A stretch of DNA of 64,000 bases from Granulicella sp. WH15 (GTDB taxonomy: Bacteria; Acidobacteriota; Terriglobia; Terriglobales; Acidobacteriaceae), in NCBI RefSeq assembly GCF_009914315.1, contig NZ_CP042596.1:1860001-1924000 (forward strand), in the 5' to 3' direction. Each line of letters begins with the position of its first letter. Positions within the stretch are counted from its first letter, which is position 1. This document shows, piece after piece, positions 58,672 to 64,000 of this stretch. The translations under genes were made by a program, and so were the position numbers. Below the pieces are notes generated by a model. The model made no database searches. It had not been told where the DNA came from and worked only from the letters and a program-made list of their open reading frames with translations.

Positions 58672-60990
58672 GTGGCAACCGTCTCACTCGATACCGCGAG
58701 AACTGGAGCTTATCGCCGCCGTCTCTGGCTGGCACTGGTTGGGCTCGCCCTGGCGATCTTCTTTGTGCCGTTCTCCGCTCAGGTCGAGAGCAAGCTTGAG
58801 ACTGCCGTCCATATTGAAAAAGGGGAGGCCGAGATCGTCGATAACGAGCTGGCCAACCGCTTTCAGTCGGCCTTCGTCAACCGTGTCGTCCTGGTGGTGG
58901 AGGGCTTGCCCGATCCGGACTCGCCGAAGGGGATTGAGGTGCTTGGCACCCTTGCCCGTGGTCTCAAAGCCAGTCCCGGTGTCTCTGGAGTTCTCTCCCG
59001 CCTCGACTGGAAGGACAAGCTCTTTCTCGGCAAGGGGGGAGGCACCTTCATCCTCATCGGGCTCTCTCCGCACGAACGTTCGGTCGAGAATCTCATCCCC
59101 GGCCTTCAGGCTAAGGTTGCAGAACTTCAATCTCAGCTACGAGTTGAGTCTCCAAATCTGAAGCTTCAGATTACGGGTGATACCCCGCTCAACTACGATC
59201 TGCGGCAGGTCAGCTCCGACGACGTGCATCGCGCTGAGTCACGTGCCCTGCCCATCACCCTTATTCTGCTGCTGCTTGCATTTGGAAGCGTCGTCGCTGC
59301 TCTTCTGCCTCTTGGTATCGGCATTCTGGCCATCTCGATGACTATGGGTGCAGCCGCGTTGCTGGCTCATTTTTTCCATCTGTCGATCCTGATGCAGAAC
59401 CTGGCCACAATGCTGGGGCTGGGGCTTGGCATTGATTACGCGCTCCTTATGGTCGGCCGCTTCCGCGAGGCGCTCAACGAGGGCCACTCTGCCGGAGTCG
59501 CCGCCGACCTGGCCGCCTGCCAGGCCGGTCACACGCTGCTCATCTCCGCCTCTACCGTGGTTATCGGCTTCGCGGCGCTGCTGACTGTTCCCATCTCCGA
59601 ACTGCGCTCGCTGGGAGTCGCAGGCCTGCTGGTTGCGGCCATGAGCGTGCTGCTCTGCACCTGCGTGCTGCCGTGGATACTGGGAATGCTCGGTCATCGC
59701 ATCAACGCGGGGCTTATTCGTTTTCCGGCTAAATGGGGCGGACGGTGGGGTGGGCCGGGCGGCTTGCTCGACGTTCAGTGCTCCCGCAGTCTGGCCTGGC
59801 ACCGCTGGGGCTGCATCGTCACGGGCCGTCCGTGGCTTTTCCTGCTGCTCGCCGGAGCACCGCTCCTTGTCCTCTCCTGGCAGGCCCGCCGCATCTCTCC
59901 TGGTCTGCCGTCGGGGGACTGGCTCCCCACCTCGGCCAGCTCTGTCCGGGCCATCGACACCCTCAACGATATGGACCGTGGCGGCATCGTTCCTTCACTG
60001 CGCGTCGTTCTCGACCTGCCTGCCGATGCGCCGCCACTCTCTGCCGCTGGGTGGGCCGGGCTCAGCCGCCTGACCCGGTCACTCGCGGCCGATCCCCGTA
60101 CACTTGAGGTCATCTCGCTACCGTCCGTCATCGGCATGGCCCCAACGCCGGGGCTGCTGCGGCTGGCTCCGGCGGCCTCGTGGAAGAGCCTGATCTCTAC
60201 CGATAGCCACGCCACGCTGCTCGAGGTGATCCCCGCCACGCGCGTCCAGCCCAACGAGAGCGTGCGTTGGGTGAGGGAGTTGCGCGCCGCAGATGCGGCC
60301 CAACTGACCGGCATCCCAGGCGCTAAGATCCGCGTCGGCGGGGTTTCCGCGCAGGATGCCGACTACGATGCGGTCGTCAAGGAGTGGCTCCCCAGGGTGA
60401 TGCGGCTGGTGGTTCTTGGTAGCCTGGTGGCGCTGCTCATCGGGTTGCGCGGCTCTATCTTTGCGGCCCTCAAGGCGGTTTTGCTGAACCTGCTCTCGGT
60501 GGGGGCGTCCTTTGGAGTGCTGGTTCTGGTCTTCCAGGATGGTCATGGGGCCGGTCTCTTCGGGGCCGCCAATGCTACCGGAAGCGTCTTTCCTATCGTT
60601 CCCATCCTGTCCTTTGCGCTGGTCTTTGGTCTCAGCATGGACTATGAGGTCTTTCTGGTGGCGCGTGTGCTGGAGGAGCGCCGTCGCGGGCTTGCCGAGC
60701 GGGAGGCCGTCGTCGAGGCGCTGGCTTGCACGGCTGGGCTTATTACCAGTGCGGCGGCGATTATGATCGCGGTCTTCTCGGCCTTCACGCTGGGCAGCTT
60801 TCTGGTCATCAAGACGCTCGGCTTTACCCTGGCTGTGGCCGTTCTGATCGACGCTACCGTCGTCCGGATGATTGTCGGTCCGGCTCTGTTGCAGTTGGCG
60901 GGAGACTGGAACTGGTGGCCCTTCGGACTGCGCGGAGCCACCGTCGCGCAGAAGAAGTCCGAGCCTGTTGTTCCGGCTGTGACGCAATAA
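58672..60990 (+). CDS. MMPL/RND superfamily exporter
   Basis: A 772-residue MmpL-like transporter with two repeats of a large periplasmic loop plus six transmembrane segments. The two TM4-type signatures are GLGLGIDYALLMVGRFREAL near residue 263 and FGLSMDYEVFLVARVLEERRRG near 655. Start: GTG at 58672 with GGGAG five bases upstream; TTG at 58660 is also open but lacks spacing. Members export lipids, hopanoids or drugs; the substrate is unknown. No membrane-fusion or TolC partner is adjacent, which fits the MMPL rather than the tripartite RND type. Confidence 0.87.
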   Translation: MATVSLDTARTGAYRRRLWLALVGLALAIFFVPFSAQVESKLETAVHIEKGEAEIVDNELANRFQSAFVNRVVLVVEGLPDPDSPKGIEVLGTLARGLKASPGVSGVLSRLDWKDKLFLGKGGGTFILIGLSPHERSVENLIPGLQAKVAELQSQLRVESPNLKLQITGDTPLNYDLRQVSSDDVHRAESRALPITLILLLLAFGSVVAALLPLGIGILAISMTMGAAALLAHFFHLSILMQNLATMLGLGLGIDYALLMVGRFREALNEGHSAGVAADLAACQAGHTLLISASTVVIGFAALLTVPISELRSLGVAGLLVAAMSVLLCTCVLPWILGMLGHRINAGLIRFPAKWGGRWGGPGGLLDVQCSRSLAWHRWGCIVTGRPWLFLLLAGAPLLVLSWQARRISPGLPSGDWLPTSASSVRAIDTLNDMDRGGIVPSLRVVLDLPADAPPLSAAGWAGLSRLTRSLAADPRTLEVISLPSVIGMAPTPGLLRLAPAASWKSLISTDSHATLLEVIPATRVQPNESVRWVRELRAADAAQLTGIPGAKIRVGGVSAQDADYDAVVKEWLPRVMRLVVLGSLVALLIGLRGSIFAALKAVLLNLLSVGASFGVLVLVFQDGHGAGLFGAANATGSVFPIVPILSFALVFGLSMDYEVFLVARVLEERRRGLAEREAVVEALACTAGLITSAAAIMIAVFSAFTLGSFLVIKTLGFTLAVAVLIDATVVRMIVGPALLQLAGDWNWWPFGLRGATVAQKKSEPVVPAVTQ

Positions 60991-61102
60991 CGTCCTTGTT
61001 TTCCACCGTTGAGCCTCGATCCGGGGCCGGAGGGTCTTGCCTGCACCACGGAAGTGTCATTAAAAACCCCCGTAAATACCCGCCTTTTCGCAAAATACAC
61101 GG

Positions 61103-61108
61103 TATTCT
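61103..61108 (+). promoter_or_regulatory. -10-like box before a leaderless micro-ORF
   Basis: TATTCT ends 6 nt before the ATG at 61115, the same spacing as at 24007, 62464 and 63553. No clear -35 box. Confidence 0.35.
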
Positions 61109-61114
61109 TACAGC

Positions 61115-61180
61115 ATGTTGACGCAGTCGTTACATGACGATCAGAATGCAGCAGATCGGCAATCGAACTTAACCGGCTGA
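61115..61180 (+). CDS. possible 21-residue leader peptide
   Basis: A 21-codon frame (MLTQSLHDDQNAADRQSNLTG) that begins 6 nt after TATTCT and ends 32 bp before the aminopeptidase start. It has no Shine-Dalgarno and would be translated leaderlessly. It could be a regulatory upstream ORF or chance; there is no direct evidence of coding. Confidence 0.25.
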   Translation: MLTQSLHDDQNAADRQSNLTG

Positions 61181-61212
61181 ACGGGCTAAACGATCGACGA
61201 TGGGGGCAAAAC

Positions 61213-62373
61213 GTGAAGACTCAGCAGACCGAAGTACTCGCAGTTGACCGAGAGAATCTCCAGGGCGGCATCCAGGGCACCTTGGCGAAGGCTATCACCC
61301 CCACCCCGGCGGCTCCGGCCGTGCTTGGCCCGCAGAACGAAGAGCTGCTCCACCACCCGTTTCCAATTGAGTTTCTACCCGGCGCGCGCAACGCCGTCGT
61401 CACCTGTCTGCGGATTCAGCCCGAAGAGAAAGTTACCCTTATCACCGACCGGAGCTGTATTGCCATTGCCGCCTCGCTCGCCGACCAGCTCGACGAGCTG
61501 GGCTGCGAGTGGAACGGCTTTGTGCTGGAGGAGATCGCGCCGCGTCCGCTGACCGGGATGCCTCAGCTTGTGCTGGAGGATATGGAGTCGTCACAGGTGA
61601 GCATCTTCGCCGTGGAGGTGCAGAAGAACGAGCTGCTGAGCCGGATGCAGATGACCGACGTGGTCAACCGGCGGCGGATGCGGCACGCTCACATGGTCAA
61701 CATCACGCCCGAGATTATGACTCAGGGGATGCGAGCCGACTTTCAGGAGGTCGACCGGCTCTCGCAGGCGGTGCTGGACCGGGTGCGGGCCTCTACGTAT
61801 GTGCGGGCTACAACGCCTGCGGGCACCGATATTTACGCGCAACTGAACCCGGATTATCGCTGGTTCAAGACCTCCGGCATCATCAGCACGGAGAAGTGGG
61901 GCAACCTGCCGGGTGGCGAGTGCTTTACTGCTCCCGCCGAGGTCAACGGTATTTTCGTGGTCGATGGGGTCGTCGGGGATTTTCTTTGCAAGCAGTATGG
62001 CCTGCTGGAGAAGACTCCGCTTACGCTCTCGATTGAGAACAACCGGCTGGTGCGGGCGAGCTGCGAGAACAAGGATCTGGAGCGGGATTTCTGGGCTTAT
62101 ACGCACACTGACGAGAACTCGGATCGTGTGGGTGAGTTCGCTATCGGGACCAACATCGGAGTCGAGCGGGTTATCGGGAATATTCTTCAGGATGAGAAGT
62201 TTCCGGGCATTCATATCGCTTTCGGTGATCCCTATGGGGCGCATACCGGAGCGCCCTGGAAGTCCAGTACGCACATCGACGTCGTGGGGCTGAAGTTCAG
62301 CATCTGGCTGGGGAATGCTGCTGGTGAGGAAGAACAGATTATGCAGGATGGGGAGTTTTTGATCTCCGCTTAG
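61213..62373 (+). CDS. M29 family aminopeptidase (AmpS/PepS-like)
   Basis: A 386-residue metallo-aminopeptidase of the M29 (thermophilic aminopeptidase T) family, starting at GTG with GGGGG upstream. The expected metal ligands are Glu236 in GGECFTAP, Glu308 in VGEFAIGTN, His334 in HIAFGDPYGAHTG, and His354/Asp356 in THIDVV, with spacing similar to AmpT. The N-terminal ~60 residues are low-complexity, followed by an alpha/beta domain. It is cytosolic and removes N-terminal residues from peptides. It is preceded by a candidate leader peptide and followed after 102 bp by the aldo/keto reductase with its own promoter. Confidence 0.88.
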   Translation: MKTQQTEVLAVDRENLQGGIQGTLAKAITPTPAAPAVLGPQNEELLHHPFPIEFLPGARNAVVTCLRIQPEEKVTLITDRSCIAIAASLADQLDELGCEWNGFVLEEIAPRPLTGMPQLVLEDMESSQVSIFAVEVQKNELLSRMQMTDVVNRRRMRHAHMVNITPEIMTQGMRADFQEVDRLSQAVLDRVRASTYVRATTPAGTDIYAQLNPDYRWFKTSGIISTEKWGNLPGGECFTAPAEVNGIFVVDGVVGDFLCKQYGLLEKTPLTLSIENNRLVRASCENKDLERDFWAYTHTDENSDRVGEFAIGTNIGVERVIGNILQDEKFPGIHIAFGDPYGAHTGAPWKSSTHIDVVGLKFSIWLGNAAGEEEQIMQDGEFLISA

Positions 62374-62463
62374 CTGCTGGTTCTCGGTTTGTACGCGGCC
62401 CGTGTTTCGATCTTTTGAGGCATGGGCCGTGTGCGTTTGAACCACTGTTTGATTCAACCCGGC

Positions 62464-62469
62464 TACAAT
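62464..62469 (+). promoter_or_regulatory. -10 box of a leaderless aldo/keto reductase mRNA
   Basis: TACAAT ends 6 nt before the ATG at 62476; no Shine-Dalgarno is present. Confidence 0.5.
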
Positions 62470-62475
62470 GCCGGT

Positions 62476-63426
62476 ATGACAACCAAACCACTCGGCAACT
62501 CGGATCTCGCACTCACTCCTATCGGCTTTGGCGCATGGGCCATCGGCGGCGGCAACTGGCAGTTCGCCTGGGGCCACCAGGAAGATTCGGACTCCATCGA
62601 AGCCATCCACCGCTCGCTCGATCTCGGGATCAACTGGATCGATACCGCCGCCGTCTACGGACTCGGGCACTCCGAGGAGGTCGTGGCCAAGGCGCTCAAG
62701 ACGTCTTCGCATAAGCCTTATGTCTTTACCAAGTCCACGATGACGTGGGGTGAGGACCGCAAGATCGTCCAGACGATGAAGAAGATTCAGGAGGAGTGCG
62801 AAGCCAGCCTGCTCCGGCTCGGCGTCGAGACGATCGACCTGTACCAGATTCACTGGCCGGTGCCGGATGAGGAGATCGAAGAGGGATGGGCCGCGATGGC
62901 CGAACTGCAGAAGCAGGGAAAGGTTCGGTATATCGGCGTCTCGAACTTCAATGTGAGCCAGATGGAGCGGGCGCTGAAGATCGCTCCGATTACCTCGTTG
63001 CAGCCGCCTTACTCGATGCTCAACCGCACGGTTGAGCCGGAGATTCTGCCCTTCTGCGAGAAGAACAATATTGGGGTGATTAATTACTCGCCGATGCAGT
63101 CGGGTCTGCTGACGGGGGCTATGACGCGCGAGCGCATCGACAATATGCCGGAGGATGACTTCCGCAAGACGCGGCCGCAGTTCAAGGAGCCGCTGCTTAC
63201 GCGGAATCTGGAGCTGGTGGAGCTGCTGCGTTCGATTGGGAGTTCGCACCAGGTCAATCCCGGTGTGGTGGCTGTGGCTTGGACGCTGCACCACTCGGCG
63301 GTTACGGCGGCTATTGTGGGTGGGCGTAGCGGGAAGCAGGTGGAGGAGTTGATGCCTGCGGCTACGTTCCGGCTCTCGGAGTCGGAGTTCCAGCAGATCA
63401 ATGATTTTCTGGCGGCGCATCCGTAG
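62476..63426 (+). CDS. aldo/keto reductase
   Basis: A 316-residue NADPH-dependent aldo/keto reductase. The catalytic tetrad is Asp56 and Tyr61 (DTAAVYGLGHSEE), Lys86 (VFTKS) and His126 (YQIHWP). GVSNFNVSQME near residue 160 and the C-terminal NADP-binding AIVGGRSGKQVEE near 282 are also typical. The ATG at 62476 is preferred to the in-frame ATG at 62422 because a TACAAT box lies 6 nt before it and conserved sequence starts at KPLGNSDLAL. Similar to bacterial stress- or sugar-related reductases; substrate unknown. Confidence 0.93.
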   Translation: MTTKPLGNSDLALTPIGFGAWAIGGGNWQFAWGHQEDSDSIEAIHRSLDLGINWIDTAAVYGLGHSEEVVAKALKTSSHKPYVFTKSTMTWGEDRKIVQTMKKIQEECEASLLRLGVETIDLYQIHWPVPDEEIEEGWAAMAELQKQGKVRYIGVSNFNVSQMERALKIAPITSLQPPYSMLNRTVEPEILPFCEKNNIGVINYSPMQSGLLTGAMTRERIDNMPEDDFRKTRPQFKEPLLTRNLELVELLRSIGSSHQVNPGVVAVAWTLHHSAVTAAIVGGRSGKQVEELMPAATFRLSESEFQQINDFLAAHP

Positions 63427-63433
63427 CCGTTAC

Positions 63434-63474
63434 GCGAAGCGTCGAGAACTGCATGAAGTGCCGCCCTTCCGGCG
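63434..63474 (+). repeat. family B repeat
   Basis: GCGAAGCGTCGAGAACT then GCATGAAGTGCCGCCC and TCCGGCG: nearly the same as 52354-52392. It starts 8 bp after the aldo/keto reductase stop and runs into the terminator. Confidence 0.7.
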
Positions 63475-63478
63475 TAAT

Positions 63479-63530
63479 ATCGCGAGGGGCCTATGTCTCA
63501 GAAATGAGACATAGGCCCCTCGCGATTTTT
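63479..63530. terminator. strong intrinsic terminator (22-bp stem)
   Basis: A perfect 22-bp stem from ATCGCGAGGGG...TGTCTCA to its complement around a GAAA loop, with a TTTT run. The centre matches the family D hairpin at 21480. Confidence 0.92.
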
Positions 63531-63552
63531 ACCGATGCGGGCAGGATCGCAC

Positions 63553-63558
63553 TACACT
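63553..63558 (+). promoter_or_regulatory. -10 box of a leaderless partial gene
   Basis: TACACT ends 6 nt before the ATG at 63565. The same hexamer precedes the tRNA-Arg gene at 21348. Confidence 0.5.
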
Positions 63559-63564
63559 CAATCC

Positions 63565-64000
63565 ATGATCCCTGCACTTCGCGAGCGATTCAACCGCGAG
63601 CAGTTCTCCGCCGAGCGGTATGCGCGGCTGCTGGCCCGGCTCGACCAGGTCACCCGGAGCCATGTGGAGTTTCGTGTCGCTGAGACGCCTTGTTTTTTCC
63701 CGATCGAGCTGCTCGACGGGATTGCCGAGACTGGCCGTGTTCTTACGCATCAGCTTATCGACAGCCCGGAGTATCTGCACCGCTCTGAGGCAGCTATTCC
63801 AGAGCGATATCGAGTCCCGAACGAGAACCCTGCCCATCCTCACTTCATGACGATTGATTTCGGCCTCGTTTGCGGAGAGGACGGCTCGCTTATGCCAAAG
63901 CTGGTCGAGTTACAGGCCTTTCCTTCGGTCTTCGGGTATCAGGACGTGCTGGCCCAGGCTTATGTCGATGCTTACGATCTCGACCCTGGCCTCACCTCGC
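63565..64000 (+). CDS. conserved hypothetical protein, partial (cut by window end)
   Basis: An open frame of 145 codons without a stop, running off the window. It begins MIPALRERFNREQFSAERYARLLARLD and includes HFMTIDFGLVCGEDGSLMPKLVELQAFPSVFGYQDVL. The alternation of acidic and hydrophobic residues in the second half, and the GLV...LVELQAFPS motif, suggest a conserved family that might be ATP-grasp related, but I cannot name it. Start chosen from the TACACT box 6 nt upstream. Full length unknown. Confidence 0.75.
   Translation, partial: MIPALRERFNREQFSAERYARLLARLDQVTRSHVEFRVAETPCFFPIELLDGIAETGRVLTHQLIDSPEYLHRSEAAIPERYRVPNENPAHPHFMTIDFGLVCGEDGSLMPKLVELQAFPSVFGYQDVLAQAYVDAYDLDPGLTS

Noticed and set aside
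61591..63420. 609-codon minus-strand frame
   Set aside because: Spans two well-supported plus-strand genes (M29 aminopeptidase and aldo/keto reductase) and the promoter between them; composition is that of an antisense shadow.

Overview
The window is GC-rich chromosomal DNA that looks like an Acidobacteriota genome, probably class Terriglobia (Granulicella, Terriglobus or Edaphobacter type). This is inferred from gene content: two Oar-like TonB-dependent receptors with a carboxypeptidase-regulatory-like N-terminus, neighbouring sedolisin (S53)/Ig-repeat proteins, many Tat or Sec exported hydrolases, and many small dispersed hairpin repeats between genes. No rRNA, prophage, plasmid module or CRISPR array was seen. 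There is one tRNA gene and one stand-alone HUH/Y1 transposase.

Layout. 0-4 kb: an M16 peptidase pair (one subunit active, one lacking the metal motif) bracketed by short inverted repeats, then a phage-type lysozyme. 4-10 kb: a fatty-acid beta-oxidation operon fadN-fadA-fadE with a TGAATG/CATTCA palindrome upstream. 10-16.4 kb: a degenerate and an apparently active S53 protein sharing one C-terminal membrane anchor. 16.5-21.4 kb: MFS transporter, APC permease, Y1 transposase with hairpin array, ispG, and tRNA-Arg(CCU) with an unusual tertiary pair. 21.8-26 kb: YegP-like protein, GH18 chitinase and a copper-type block ending in copC. 26-36.5 kb: malate synthase, lactate permease, lactate racemase larA, glcDEF-type oxidase and an NHL-repeat protein. 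Together these give uptake and racemisation of lactate, oxidation of 2-hydroxy acids, and entry of glyoxylate into the TCA cycle using acetyl-CoA, to which fadNAE also contributes.

36.5-52.3 kb is a polysaccharide-utilisation-like cluster. Two paralogous Tat-exported ~905-residue proteins of unknown activity flank a TonB receptor. They are followed by an FCD-type GntR regulator, a GH51 arabinofuranosidase, an ACS-type MFS permease, an SDR and a zinc alcohol dehydrogenase. GTCAGACC-type operators flank the regulator in inverted orientation. Related sites occur before the zinc dehydrogenase, malate synthase and the lldP/larA pair, suggesting one or more related FCD regulons.

52.7-64 kb: a nucleotide pyrophosphatase-like phosphodiesterase, a ZIP transporter with a Fur/Zur regulator, a small HxC protein followed by a TonB receptor that has no ATG/GTG/TTG start but an ATT codon behind a perfect AGGAGG, an MMPL/RND exporter, an M29 aminopeptidase, an aldo/keto reductase, and a partial gene cut by the window end. 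Four start codons lie exactly 6 nt after a -10-like hexamer (another at 7 nt), suggesting leaderless transcription. Dispersed repeats fall into at least four families (A-D). All functional assignments come from reading the sequence; no database search was run.
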